Part shown: positions 33,121 through 44,510 of the stretch, piece by piece | Numbering within the stretch: the stretch's first letter is position 1 | Layout: each line of letters opens with the position of its first letter | Assembly (NCBI GenBank): GCA_020809705.1 | Contig: CP085830.1 | Coordinates: 3,720,001-3,784,000, forward strand | Direction of reading: 5' to 3' | Length of the DNA stretch: 64,000 bases | Source: Calonectria ilicicola | Lineage: Eukaryota; Ascomycota; Sordariomycetes; Hypocreales; Nectriaceae | Position numbers and translations under genes: made by a program | Notes under the pieces: generated by a model | What the model was told of the DNA's origin: nothing | Seen by the model: the letters and a program-made list of their open reading frames with translations, nothing else | Databases searched by the model: none

Positions 33121-34099
33121 ATGCCCACTACTTGGCTAATCACCGGCTGCTCCAGCGGCTTTGGCGAGAATTTCGTCCGCCAGTTGCGCGCTGCGGGAGA
33201 CAATGTGATTGCCACGGGTCGCAACGCAGAGTCGAAGCTTGCGCACCTCAAGGGCCTTGGTGCAACCCTCCTGGACCTGGATGTCACTGCGCCCGCCGAG
33301 GTGATCAAGGCCAAGATTGACGAGGCGTGGGATGCGTATCCCGGCGGTATTGATGTGCTTGTCAACAACGCTGGCTTCATCCTGAGTGGAGCCTTCGAGG
33401 AGCTGACGTGAGTGCTGATCGCTTTGTGCACAAGGCGGCCGCTAACTTGGATTGGCAGCAACGAAGACCTTGAGAGGTCTTTCCAGACAAACTTCTATGG
33501 CCCAATGAACCTTACACGCGCCATTTTGCCTAAGTTGCGCGCCAAGGGCAGCGGCACTCTGCTCTATGTCAGCTCGCAGGCGGCATGGCATGCCGATCCT
33601 AGCGCCACGGCTTACTGTGCCAGCAAGTTTGCACTTGGAGGTTTGTGAATACGAATATTACGTGTGATACTTGCTGGAGAATTGATTCCTAACCAATCAT
33701 TTCATAGGCGCAATTGAGTGTCTCGCAAAGGAACTAGCCATCTTCGCGCCCGGCATCAAAGTGCTGATTGTCGAGCCTGGCTACTACCGCACAAAGGCCT
33801 TTAACAACATTGACCACGTCGAGGCCCGTGTCCCTGATTACGCGCAGTTTAACGCTGCAGTCAGGCAAGCTGAAGCGGGTCTGACTGCATCCGCTCCTGG
33901 AGATCCGGAGAAAGCAGTAGCTTGCATGATTGACTTGGCCAAGGGCCAGGGCATCGCCGACGGGAAAACGGTGCCATTGAGGGTTCCACTGGGATCCGAT
34001 GGATGGGGAAGGATCAAGGCCAAGAGCCAGGAGATGCTCGAGACATGTGAAAATTGGGAAGAGGTGGCGAAGAGCACCGATTTTCCCGCCTCGGAATAG
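33121..34099 (+). CDS. Short-chain dehydrogenase/reductase
   Basis: Three exons (33121-33407, 33459-33640, 33708-34099; introns 51 and 67 nt with CTAAC branch points) give 286 residues. Classical SDR: cofactor motif TGCSSGFG at 8-15, NNAG at 82-85, Ser134/Ser135 with Tyr148-x-x-x-Lys152 (YCASK), and PGYYRT after the active site. ATGR at 31-34 after the second strand suggests NADP(H). It resembles fungal proteins annotated as retinol-dehydrogenase- or 3-ketosteroid-like SDRs that act on hydroxyl/keto groups of lipophilic substrates. It lies between the UbiA gene and the acyltransferase and ends 104 bp from the latter's 3' end, fitting a shared pathway. Confidence 0.9.
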
Positions 34100-34203
34100 A
34101 AGTTTTGAATCCTATCTATGTGGCTAGCTACATGCAGTAGAGTGAAACGGCCGATTTGGGCAAGTAATATTATTCAATACATAGTGTCAAGCTGACACAC
34201 GTC

Positions 34204-35685
34204 TTAATTATCTAACCCAGCCACAAGTTCATTCTTGATTTTTTCAAGAACCTCTAAAACAAAGTCCCTCTCGTAGAAACTTTCATTGTAGCACCCCTGA
34301 ATGCTAAGTTGATCCCTGAAAGTCCAGACATGGCACTGGAGCGACCGGGCCAGCATCTCCGTGCCAGCCCAAAATCCTTCCACCTCCACCTTTTGGTCCT
34401 CCAGGGGCCCGTAAGAATATTCCCGCTGAATGTATTTTTCGATAAGGCCTAAGCTGCTCATATCTGGGTTCTGAACTGGAGGGAGCTCTGGTGGTGGAGG
34501 CGTGTTGAAGAGCTTGGTGGTTCTACGGACATAGGGTGCCACCAGCTTCACCATACTTACCGGGTTGCCGTCCTCGTCGGTACATGCATGTGATAGGTCG
34601 CGAGAATAGATTGCCTGCAGTTCGCTAGCTACATCTGCAAACGACTTGTCCTTCACGTTCGCGATGCATACTGGAAGACCCGAGCAAAACATCCCTGCCG
34701 CAAACTCTGCGCTATTCCACGGTCCATCAAGATAGCGGCGCAGATCTGTGGGGAAGAAGGCAGCATAACTCGTGGCCAGCGGATGCTGAGGATACTTGGC
34801 TGTCGCGGTAATCAATGCAGCATGAACCGCACTGGAGACGCTAATCTCATGTTCTTTGCATGAAGCAATGACTGCAGCCGTGGTAGTCTCATCAAGGGTT
34901 AGCACCTCTCGAAAGGTGGCTCCAGGTACTGCCGTTTCAGATCCGGTGATAGTGGGCAGCGCGATGCTGGGAATGCCTTGAAGGAAAGTTCCAACAAGGG
35001 AGTCTGTAAACTCTCGAAGCTTTTTTGGTGTAGTTTCCTCAGTTAGGTTGGCCTTAGATAATCCGTCTGGGCTTGGCGTGAGGGACCCTTTGCCAACTAT
35101 CGCAGGATAGTCTTCAAGTTTCAGTCCCAATCCGAGACGCAACACAGATGTCAGTGTAGTCATGAAGCTGTATCCCAGCATCAAGATTCCAACGCCATCA
35201 ATCCTCCAATGAGAGGAACGGATGTAAACTTCCTGCGTTCCCGGCAACCAGTGACAGGTTGCCGTAGCAGTCGGACGGTATGAAGATGCAAGTGTGCTAG
35301 AATCAAGCACAGATCCATCTTCCTTCTGGCTGTGATCAGTGAACGTCTCAGATAGCCAGCTTTCGGCATCAAGTGGGCCAATGGTTATTCTATGGGCCTC
35401 TTCGCTAGATGCGGTTGCGCCGAGATGTGGATGAAGGTGGCGTAGGAGCAGCCAGGTTTGGCGAACGTAAGGCCCCGGGTCCACAATAGACGAGGGAAAC
35501 TTGAGACGCAAGGCGAGCGAAATTGCCCAATGCTCACGCTGAATAGGAGCGCCGCTATCAGCAAGAAGTTTGAAAAACACTTCGAGCGTGTCGAGGGGCC
35601 GAGTGAAGGTGCCCGGAACATCAGTTGAGGCCACCCAATCCAAGGATGGCGCAGCAACCGGGTCAGACGTGGATGGAGGGCTCAT
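34204..35685 (-). CDS. HxxxDG acyltransferase (trichothecene O-acetyltransferase-like)
   Basis: Single exon, 493 residues from the ATG at 35685 (context ACCATG). The frame extends to an ATG at 35757, but a TTATAATA box sits only about 15-20 bp before that one, so the inner start fits better. The segment SSHWRIDGVG carries the HxxxDG motif of acyl-CoA-dependent acyltransferases (His at about 159, Asp at about 163), and FFPTDLRRYL and the region YSYGPLED are in the expected order. The overall look is closest to the fungal family of TRI3-like 15-O-acetyltransferases; no other trichothecene gene is present, so this is a family resemblance and not a pathway claim. It probably esterifies a hydroxylated product of the neighbouring enzymes. 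Confidence 0.75.
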   Translation of the reverse strand: MSPPSTSDPVAAPSLDWVASTDVPGTFTRPLDTLEVFFKLLADSGAPIQREHWAISLALRLKFPSSIVDPGPYVRQTWLLLRHLHPHLGATASSEEAHRITIGPLDAESWLSETFTDHSQKEDGSVLDSSTLASSYRPTATATCHWLPGTQEVYIRSSHWRIDGVGILMLGYSFMTTLTSVLRLGLGLKLEDYPAIVGKGSLTPSPDGLSKANLTEETTPKKLREFTDSLVGTFLQGIPSIALPTITGSETAVPGATFREVLTLDETTTAAVIASCKEHEISVSSAVHAALITATAKYPQHPLATSYAAFFPTDLRRYLDGPWNSAEFAAGMFCSGLPVCIANVKDKSFADVASELQAIYSRDLSHACTDEDGNPVSMVKLVAPYVRRTTKLFNTPPPPELPPVQNPDMSSLGLIEKYIQREYSYGPLEDQKVEVEGFWAGTEMLARSLQCHVWTFRDQLSIQGCYNESFYERDFVLEVLEKIKNELVAGLDN

Positions 35686-35770
35686 GGTAACGTTTGTGTG
35701 GAGAATAGAGCTCAAATAGTACAAAGGGACTTTGAAGGACAGAAAGGAATCAATCATCGTGAGTTTTACG

Positions 35771-35779
35771 TTGTATTAT
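35771..35779 (-). promoter_or_regulatory. TATA box of the acyltransferase gene
   Basis: TTATAATA on the minus strand, about 90 bp upstream of the ATG at 35685 and too near the alternative ATG at 35757. It decides the start in favour of the inner ATG. Confidence 0.4.
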
Positions 35780-36647
35780 AAGTCCATGGATGACCCTAAT
35801 TGCCAGTCTCATCGTGCTTAACACAGCTACCATAGGGGCTGATCCCCCCAAAACAAGACAATTTCACCTTGAAGCCCCTAATAATAACAGCATAAAAGGT
35901 GCCCAGCATCCTCAAACCAGCATATTGGCCAGAGAGGGCAGGTCGTTGGCTGTGCTGCACAGTCGGTCGCGGGATCCCGTTAGCCCCGTAGCTAGAAAAA
36001 GAGCCTTCGTGTCTGCAGGGAGGTCGCCTTGGCCGTTTGGTCGCATTCGGCCGACTGCATGTGGCGAGGACGAGGAACCGAAAGCTAAATCCGCATGTAG
36101 CCCGCCGCGACAAGGTTGAAGGATCTTGATCCCGGCCCGTGGCCCACAGCCCCTGGAACCATGTCGTTGCCGGGAACCCCTTGAATCCTCGGCAACGAGC
36201 ATGGCTCGATTGTGATTTGCTTTCTCTTTCCTGATGACTACTAGCACAGGTCTATGGCTGGAGCCTAATATCTGATTCTGATATCACATACCCATGGCCT
36301 GAGGAAATCCTGATGGATCAATGAGGTTTCTAACTGGTGGATCATTGCAATCCTACTCAGCTTATTCCACAGATCTCGTGGAAACCCATGCCTGCACGTC
36401 AGGCACGGGTATGCAGTAATGATGTTCGCGCTGTATATACCGGTACTTCCGCCACACTGTATCCCGTTAGTTTCGGCTGCGCGGTTTTGGTTCATTGCTC
36501 GTGATTTTAGCTCATTCTATCGTGGGTGGGTGAGCGTGTATTGCATTCTCTCTATTTGCTCTCCAATCATTGATTGATTGCGCATTTTGCGATTCTTTTC
36601 CTCCCTTTTGATCATCCACGCTACCGACTTTGTCCATCGATCAAACC
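35780..36647. other. Divergent intergenic region
   Basis: About 0.87 kb between the acyltransferase and the rhodopsin-type gene. No credible gene; short overlapping frames on both strands do not resemble anything. Confidence 0.45.
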
Positions 36648-38000
36648 ATGAGAATACCGAGCGAAGAGGAGGTGGCGTGGATGACCGCCCATGCCAGCGA
36701 CACGTTGGTTCCAAATGTCGTGGCATGCTGCATCATCTGCGGCATCTTGTCCCTCCTCTTTGTGATTTTGCGCATCTATTCTCGACTTCTGGGAGGGTTC
36801 AGTATCATAATGTCCGATTGGCTTATTATCATTGCCTGGGTTAGTACTCCAGCACCCAAAATCGATTCATACCTGACATGAATGCGACAGGTATTTTTTA
36901 TCGTGTTCGATGTTTGTTTTGCCTTAACAGTTCTCTACGGCGGTGGTCGACACATTATCTTGGTTACCAATCCCCGAATGCTACAAATCGTACGTCCGCC
37001 CGATCGAATTGCGACATGTCTCAAAATAATACGACACATGCATCAGAGCGAGAAGATGGAATAGGCTAACTAATTATCCAGCTAAATGTCATCGACGAAA
37101 ATCTATACTGTTTTGCAATGGCATTCATCAAATTCAGTATCCTCAACCTTTACAGCAACATCTTTCCGCAGCGAGGCTTCCGATACTGTCTTTGGGCTGT
37201 CGGAGCGTTCATGGCTGCGTGGGCCATCGCTTGCGCATTTGTTGCGATTTTCCAATGCACACCCATCTCTTACGGTTGGGATCTTACCATTCCGGGCGGA
37301 CACTGCGTAAACTACGGTCTCTTGGTTCTGATTGCTGGCATCTTCAACATCATCACCGACTTTGTCATCTTCCTTATGCCTATCCCGCTCGTAAGAAAGC
37401 TCAACTTATCGAAGCAAAAGAAAATGCTGGTCATCTTCACTTTCATGATCGGTGGCAGGTGAGTTTTGGTTTCAATCTATGTCGTAGAATTTTGAGTCTG
37501 ATTGTATAAGCGCTTGCATCATCAGTATTATTCGCCTTGCTTTTGCCCTTGCTGTTGGAAGTACAGCAGATGGTAGCTGTAAGTTTAAATCCTTTTCTGT
37601 TTTTTTTTCAACATGGCGCTAAAAATTAATCACAGGGGATAATGTGCCTGCCGGCATGCTCTCGGTTGTCGAACTCATGGTTGGAATTCTGTGTGCTTCT
37701 GTCCCAACTTATCGGCCGCTATACCGCCGAATTTTGTATGGTGATGCCAAAACTACTAATGATCCCACGAAAGGCTATGGATCGAATCCAGATGATCACA
37801 GCTTCGCGCACAACGTCCATATTTCTGCCTCGGGACGTGGTGTCCACACAGCCGGAGCAATCAACATCAGGGAAGACATCAACATGGTCACACACAGCAG
37901 AAAGAGTGGAACTTGGGTCCAAGTATCTGACGACGATGAGGCACGACTGTACCCAAGGAGTCTCAGAGCTTCCCATAGCGAGCGTAGTTTGTACAGGTAG
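36648..38000 (+). CDS. Rhodopsin-domain integral membrane protein (Pth11-type)
   Basis: Five exons (36648-36839, 36891-36989, 37082-37458, 37526-37578, 37636-38000) give 361 residues with seven hydrophobic segments: ACCIICGILSLLFVILR, WLIIIAW, FFIVFDVCFALTVLYGGG, FIKFSILNLY, GAFMAAWAIACAFVAIF, LVLIAGIFNIITDFVIFLMPIP and MLSVVELMVGILCASV. The hydrophilic C-terminal tail of about 90 residues is Ser/Arg-rich. This is the fungal rhodopsin domain family with SDWLII and GGGRH-type signatures, related to Pth11 surface receptors. There is no N-terminal CFEM domain. Signalling at the plasma membrane is inferred from the family; the ligand is unknown. Confidence 0.85.
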
Positions 38001-38191
38001 CCTTAGGTTTTGACACATTCGTTTGTTATTTGATACCCCACTAGTTCGCTCAACACTTACGATTACTATTAATGAAGTCTAATGAATTCAAATGTCTCTT
38101 CTTTTTACTTTCAAGACTTTACGTACCAGGTGGTTGGTATAGAAACGTTGTTCAATAGCTTATTGCATTATCTAAGCTACTTATCTCGCCC

Positions 38192-39276
38192 TTAATTCCG
38201 CAACATCTCCAAAACCAATCTTTTGTACACTGACACACACTCAATCAAATCTGGGATCTTGACGTGCTCATTCTTGCCATGAGCATCTAGAATAGATCCT
38301 GGTCCATAAAGATATTTCTTGTGGGTTCCCTTCAGTCGTGGAACATCTGTCCCAAAAGAGACTGCCATTGAATCAAGACCTAAATCTCGTCAGCGCCAAT
38401 TTCCACAATGCATAAGTTGATTGGAATCATACCTTCAATTTCAAAGTCCAGCAATGTCTCCGAATATCCAATCAATTTCTTCAGCTCCACATCTGGATAC
38501 TTGCTGACGATTTCAGCAACTTTCTTCTCGATTCCTTGCAGGTCTGCAGCAACCCGGATGCTACACTGCGCGTATGCTTCAGCAGCAAGAACATTGTATG
38601 CCACGCCACCTTGGATTTTTCCACAATGGAAAGTGGAAGGCCCGAGCAATTCAGATGTTGGAAGCTCAAGTGAGCCCAGTTCAGCCAAGACTGAGATCAA
38701 GTCCGCCGTCGCACTCTTGCCCTTTTCAGGGTATCCCGAATGAGCTGCAATTCCAGTCGCGAAAAGGTCGAAGACATAGTGGCCCTTGTGTCCTCTTCCC
38801 AGCTTGCTTTCGGTGGGCTCCCCAAAAATTGCCGCTTCCCAACTCAGCCCCAAATCGTTCGCGGCGAACATTCCGGCCCCTCCTTTTTCCTCACCCACAA
38901 CAAACAGCAGCGACACATCGCCATCCTTTACAGCGGCTTCTTTGCGTAGCTCTTCGACAGCGATAATCTGAGCAGCCAAGGGCCCCTTATCATCGCATGA
39001 TCCACGGCCGTAGATAATATCACCTTCGATACGGAGCGGAATATGGGGTGGAACAGTGTCCATGTGGGAGGTCAGCAAAGTCCGCGCTTGCCGGTTCTCA
39101 CCTAGATAGGCATATACATTGCATCTGTCAGAACCTGGTGCAATTGGGACAAGCTCCACAGAATAGTTCAGCGACTCCAAATACTTGGCGAGAAAAACGC
39201 CAATTTCATGTTCTTCCTCACTGGTGGAGGGAATCTCCATCAGTTGTTTGAGGAGTTTAACCACTGGAGTGTCCAT
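38192..39276 (-). CDS. M20-family metallopeptidase (acetylornithine deacetylase/ACY1-like)
   Basis: Exons 39276-38433 and 38379-38192 with a 53-nt intron give 343 residues. Zinc-site residues are clear: SHMDTVPP (His and Asp), YGRGSCDDKG (bridging Asp), GEEKGGAG (catalytic Glu-Glu), GEPTESK (Glu), and a late His in ILDAHGKNEH. The dimerisation-domain segment GIAAHSGYPEKG is also present. Start 39276 gives an N-terminus typical of cytosolic M20 enzymes; the upstream in-frame extension is unlike the family. Such proteins hydrolyse N-acyl amino acids or small peptides; the exact substrate is undetermined. It converges on the rhodopsin-type gene with 191 bp between. Confidence 0.88.
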
Positions 39277-40392
39277 TTTAGCGATGATATCGTGAGGGGT
39301 ACTTTTCAGGTTGGAGAATTTGATAAGGTGGTTGAACCAAATATATCCGATGATGACGTCGGCACCACACACCGAGGGTCTTGATCCGTCAAGTCGGACC
39401 ATTTGCCCGATCTGCTGAATCGGGTCACATTCTGTATTATTCCTTGCATCAAAGCATCGGTAACTTTCTCAAGGGAAAATAAACGCAATTCAATTTTAGA
39501 CAATAATGCGGTATGATTTTTATCTTTTCCATTGTAGGATGGCATTCATCGCTAAGTCACGGTCAATTCCACCGAACACGAAGCTTCCGGCCAAAATGCC
39601 CGGGTCAGAGTCAAGAAATCAAATCTCCACTCTTAGAGGATTTCCAATCTAAATATAATTAACTAGACCTAATAAGACTTTATAAAATCCCATCCCAAGA
39701 GTCGAAGAAACATTTGTTTGAAGGGACTAGGTTTTCGTAATATTTAGTCGATCATTTTACATTCCCAGGTCAGAGTCATTCATTCTTAGTTCTATATCGT
39801 GACCAATATGATTCATGTGGGTTTAGTATCAGCTTGCATCCAATTATCGGGTTCAGAGCTGCTGCCTAGAGACCTGCAAGCCATTCTTGAGATCGACCAG
39901 GGAATTTCCATTTACGCAGATCGAATAGATCGATACAGTGCATCTTGTGGTACTCGGCCAGGATACGATAACCTATTCCAAGGCTTAGCGCAATAACAAT
40001 GAGTGAATGGCGGAGTAGGACAAATGCAAATAAGCCATACGAAGTTGAGGCTTATACGTCGTGGCACCAGACCGGGAAATTCCAATTCATGACAAGGATT
40101 AGAGGATTATTAAATAGGGATGGAGATAAGCTATACGAGAATGAGGCTGATCTGTGTCACCGTTAGGCTTTTTCCGAATTCAGGCTATGAGGTGATGGAC
40201 ATGGCCAAGTCAGATCAAAAGTAGGAATTTGCAGCCAGAAGAATTCAAGGGGTATTTTACTTCTTACTTTTCTATAAAAGGCCAACCATTTACCAGCACA
40301 ATTTTCTTTCAAGTCAATTATTCAATGCTTATCACCAAGTCTCTTTACTTCACAACCCTCGAAATCTCCTGTCACAAAAAATTCCTGTCATT
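39277..40392. other. Divergent intergenic region with a degenerate direct repeat
   Basis: 1.1 kb without a gene. AATAAGCCATACGAAGTTG at about 40029 recurs as GATAAGCTATACGAGAATG at about 40126, each followed by AGGCTKAT. A TATAAAAG box for the metalloprotease lies at 40273-40280. Confidence 0.45.
40273..40280 (+). promoter_or_regulatory. TATA box of the M43 metalloprotease gene
   Basis: TATAAAAG 113 bp upstream of the ATG at 40393, with a CA/CT-rich leader after it. Confidence 0.55.
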
Positions 40393-41394
40393 ATGAAATT
40401 CACATACGCTCTACTTTTGGAAGTCGCCAGCTTTTCGCTAGCTGAGTTACGCATCTGTGGCACTCTCAGTGGCTCACGGGATGTTCCGCAAGCCAAGATG
40501 ATCAACAGCTTCTCTCAAACTGCGAATTTCACAGCCCCTCACATCAATGTTGAAGTTTACATGCATTCCATTTCGGCGACAACGGATGGATTACTTAAAG
40601 TAAGTTAGAACATTCCCCCGATTTTACTTCCCTATTTCTCTTTCATCGCCTTTCATTATCATTTCCAACTAGAGTCGCTAAATGAAATAGGACCAAGAGT
40701 TCCAACGACAATTTGATGCCATCGTGGATCGATTTGCGCCTCACGAAATCACATTCGAATTAAGAGACATAACTCGAACTATAAACCCCATGTGGGCCAA
40801 TGGTAGTAATGAAATCAGCATGAAATCGCGACTACGACAAGGCAACTACAGAGCTTTGAACCTCTACTTTACCGATTCCCTCTTCATTCAATTCGGCATG
40901 GAAGAAGGTGAAGTTCTCGGGTTATGCTATTTGCCAAATTATGCACCTGAGGACTCTGATGTATTTCTCCTAGATGGTTGTACAATCAATTCTAAAACGA
41001 TTCCTGGCGGGGGGCGAAAGGCGTATGACTTGGGTTTGATTGCAGTGCACGAAATCGGTCACTGGTTCGGTCTTCTACATCCATTTGGAGACCAATATCC
41101 TGATTGTGATGGCCCGGGTGATGGTGTTGCCGACACACCCGCATCAGCTGGCCCATACATAGGCTGTGGGAGAGAACGCGACTCGTGCCCAGACCACCCC
41201 GGTTTAGATCCAATTCACAATTACATGGATTACTCGGATGAGTAAGTTGATCCAACATGATGATTTTACTGCATCGAGAGAAGCCTAAAATAACGAAATT
41301 TAGCGTTTGCAAGAATGAGTTTACCAACGGCCAAATTCAGCGTATTCACAGCTATTGGAACGTATACCGACGTGACTGGCCCGAGTTCAACTAA
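40393..41394 (+). CDS. Secreted M43-type metalloprotease (pappalysin/cytophagalysin-like)
   Basis: Three exons (40393-40599, 40691-41241, 41304-41394; introns 91 and 62 nt) encode 282 residues. A signal peptide (MKFTYALLLEVASFSLA) indicates secretion. The metzincin zinc site HEIGHWFGLLH and the Met-turn MDYSDD, split by the second intron, are present, as are family segments CTINSKTIPGG, DGVADTPA and DSCPDHPGLDPIHNYMDY with paired Cys. Fungal members are extracellular and act on proteins in the medium or host. Compared with homologues the N-terminal region is short but complete. Catalytic residues are intact. Confidence 0.9.
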
Positions 41395-42188
41395 CCCAAC
41401 AGCATGATCATAAAATAGCCACATGGCATAACATGTTCAATTGATAGGATTGGATCTATAATTGCGGGTTTTTTTTAGGTCACAAACAGAAGTTTATTTT
41501 CTCAACATTATGACATGATTCTTCATTGCTTTAATTTTGCCCAACCAGTATTACGGGAGGTCTTGTGAGAATTAAATAAAAACGCAGCAAAAGCCACCCC
41601 AAGCCCTACCTATTGCATGATACTATATGATGGACCGATGTCAAAGATACAAAGTTAGAAGATGTTTAGCAAATCAATATATCCTCTTTAAGGAATTGCT
41701 GTTGTACAAACTCTTCATTGTTTAATCATCATAATGAGTGTATTTGATCTAAGCAATCATGGTTAGGGAAAACAGCTACCACTTATGAATCATATAATTC
41801 GCTTTTCAATTGACAGCAAAATTCGAATCATGTCACGAGTCAGCCTGTGAAATTTACGAGTGCGCTTCGGAGGCGGCTCAGATAACATTTCTCGGAATTA
41901 TCCTATCTGAAACCACAAAGTGGTTCATCTAGTGGCTCGGAATTCTAGTTAGTGCTGTCTGCCTCGTGGTTTCACAATAATGGCTTTGATTGTCACGTTG
42001 CAGCATCTCTCCCGTATAAGCAAACCCGCATAGCTGAGCCCCCAGCATGAGCAGCCTTGCTTATGCTTGGTATCACCAAAGGCGCAGTCCGGTCCGAATC
42101 AAATAAAGCTTACGAAGGCAAAAATAATTTTCTCTTAAGTATAAATCATCCAGATCGCTTTCTTTCAGGTAAAGCAATTACGACTTCT
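41395..42188. other. Intergenic region with a short perfect-loop palindrome
   Basis: At 41908-41927 TGAAACCACAAAGTGGTTCA forms a hairpin, and GTGGTTTCA recurs at 41966-41974. No gene is visible in these 0.8 kb. Confidence 0.4.
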
Positions 42189-44510
42189 ATGTACAAAAAA
42201 ATGGAAGAATCACACCCCAACATCAGCTTCGTTCAACGCCGCCCTAGCCCGGCTCCTGAGGGCAATTTCAGAGATCACAGTGAGACTTTGTCAAACTGTT
42301 CTCCAGACGTTCTACTCTCAGAGTCAGTCTTGGCCGTCCCGAATGGGGATGTGCTACCTATCCCAATCTTCTCTAAAACTACCGCAACAAGTACCTGCAC
42401 GGATTCGTCCGGCGTCGCACAACTACAAGACTCTGAGCCAGCTCAGGCCACCTCCCAAATACCTCCTAAGAAACAGCCCACCGCTCTTTGTAGATTATGG
42501 GCATCTGAGGTAGCATCAATTGCAGTTGGTTTTGTGTCATTCATTGGTAAATCACCCCTCAGCCTTCACCTTCATGCAAGAGGATCCAAAAAATAACCAT
42601 AGCTTTCATCCTTCATAGTGATCATCGTTGTTCTATTTATTTTCGATCAGCAGGCTTTGCCCACATGGCCTCTTGGCATGACCTTGAACACATTCCTAGC
42701 CTTATTCACCACTATAGCTAAAGCTGCCTTGATGCTCCCGGTCTCAGTCAGCATCAGCCAAGCCCAGTGGAATTGGTTTCGACAGGATCGACCCCTGTAC
42801 GATTTTCATATTTTGGATCAAGCAAGTCGGGGTGCCTGGGGCTCTCTTATCTTACTATGGAGAGTTCGCTGGAGCCACCTTGTCGCAATTGGAGCATTCC
42901 TCATGGTACTAAGCACCGTGACATCTCCAATCACACAACTAGCGATAAATTACCCTGAGCGGGAAGTACCTGTTCCAGGTGGAAGCATCACGTCGGTTGT
43001 CAACAAAGTTCGGGCGCCAGAAGATCGAATGGACATGTTGATCAGCAAAGCTACCGCACTGGCTACTGCACTCGACACAAGCGTATTTCAGAACCCGATT
43101 CCTGCGAGTGGTGCATTTTGTTTAACCGGTAACTGCACAATTCCAAAATACCATTCACTTGGAGTTTGTGTGGACATAGCGAATGTTTCATCCTACTTGC
43201 GTACTACGCAATATGAGGATCCGGGATTGATTGATGTGCCATCCACGCAGTTGCTTATGGAATTCATGGTTCCAAACACTACAACCTGGAGGGCAACATT
43301 CCCCGGCGGCGCTGATCTAATACATCAACATCCCATGGCAATGGTCAGCTTCATGTTAAATGGCAATACCACATTTGGGTTTCAAGAAAAACCAGGCTTA
43401 ATGCAAGCCAAAATTGCTTCGTTTGTAACCATCTACACTACTCCATACCAATTCGATAATCAATCGCAAATTGAAACGGAGGACTTTTACGAAGCAGTAA
43501 TGATGGACAAAAACACTCCCTTTCGCCATCATGCTTTGGAAGTTATATTCCATTTGTGTGTCCAAACTTACGAGACTAACGTAAGGATGGGTGTGGAAAA
43601 CACGCGATTGACGGATTCTCTTACCAGCCCAGTTGAGCAATCAGACGGCCATTTTTTGGATATCAACTGCACATCTATATTCGATTCCAAGGACAGATCA
43701 TGTGATACAAAACCCGCTCGTAAGAATGATATGCTGCATCTGAGGAGCCCGAACCAGTCCAACCAAAGTCTCGACCTGTCCAACAATCAAGAATTCAGCA
43801 TCAATTACGAAGCCATGGAACTGATGGCAGGTACATTAAAACAGCAGGTTGAGGGCTATGGGATAACCTTACCGCATCCTGCCAATGATTCCGAATATTT
43901 ACGCATTGTTCTGGTGACCCCGCTCCCCGCTGCCCTCTACATCTCAGTGCTGTTCACCAGATGGAACTTGAGCAATCATACTCGCCGCAATATAGCTGTG
44001 GAAAATTTATACAGAAATGTTGCGACTTTGACGTCATCAGTGTGAGTGCTCAACTACTATGCTCGATGAAAAGTACTAATGGAAGGGCTCAGGATGCGAG
44101 TTGGTCAAACACAGCGTTTTACGCGACAAGCCTTTAACATTACAGGTCAAGCATGGGAAACAAAGGCTTATGTGAATGTGGTTTGGGGGTGGATCTCATT
44201 CCTCGCTACTGAACTTGTACTGGCAGCTGGCTTCTTGCTATTCACAATTCTGGGCCGATTCAATCTTCGGAGCGATCGAACACTAGAAAAACCGGAGCCT
44301 TCATTGTTCGACGATAGTAAGGACTCGTCTTTACCAACACTTTTCGCCCTTGAGGAGAGGTGTCGCATTCTTTGTGAGCAAGCACGTTCGATCGAAGATC
44401 TAATGAAAGCAGCAAAAGAGATTTCAGTCCGACTTGATCGTAACAGAGTAGTATTATCGGAAGTTGGTCCAAAGCCTAAACAAGCAGCATCAAAAAAACA
44501 CGCGCCATGA
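42189..44510 (+). CDS. DUF3176-type membrane protein
   Basis: Three exons (42189-42546, 42619-44041, 44093-44510; introns 72 and 51 nt) give 732 residues. After a disordered 100-residue N-terminus come EVASIAVGFVSF and IIVVLFIFDQQALPTWPLGMTLNTFLALF-type helices, ISQAQWNWF, RGAWGSL and WSHLVAIGAFLMVLS, which together are the hallmark of the fungal DUF3176 family. A large extracytoplasmic loop with paired Cys and several N-glycosylation sequons follows, then a final helix (WISFLATELVLAAGFLLF) and a charged cytoplasmic tail. Function is unknown. The frame is open upstream to 42057, and the ATG at 42201 is another possible start. Confidence 0.85.

Noticed and set aside
34204..35685. Trichothecene cluster membership
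   Set aside because: The acyltransferase resembles TRI3-type enzymes, but no trichodiene synthase or other TRI gene is in the window, so only the family resemblance is claimed.
35686..35757. 24-residue N-terminal extension of the acyltransferase
   Set aside because: A TATA-like box lies only about 15-20 bp before the outer ATG, so that ATG is unlikely to lie within a usable mRNA leader.
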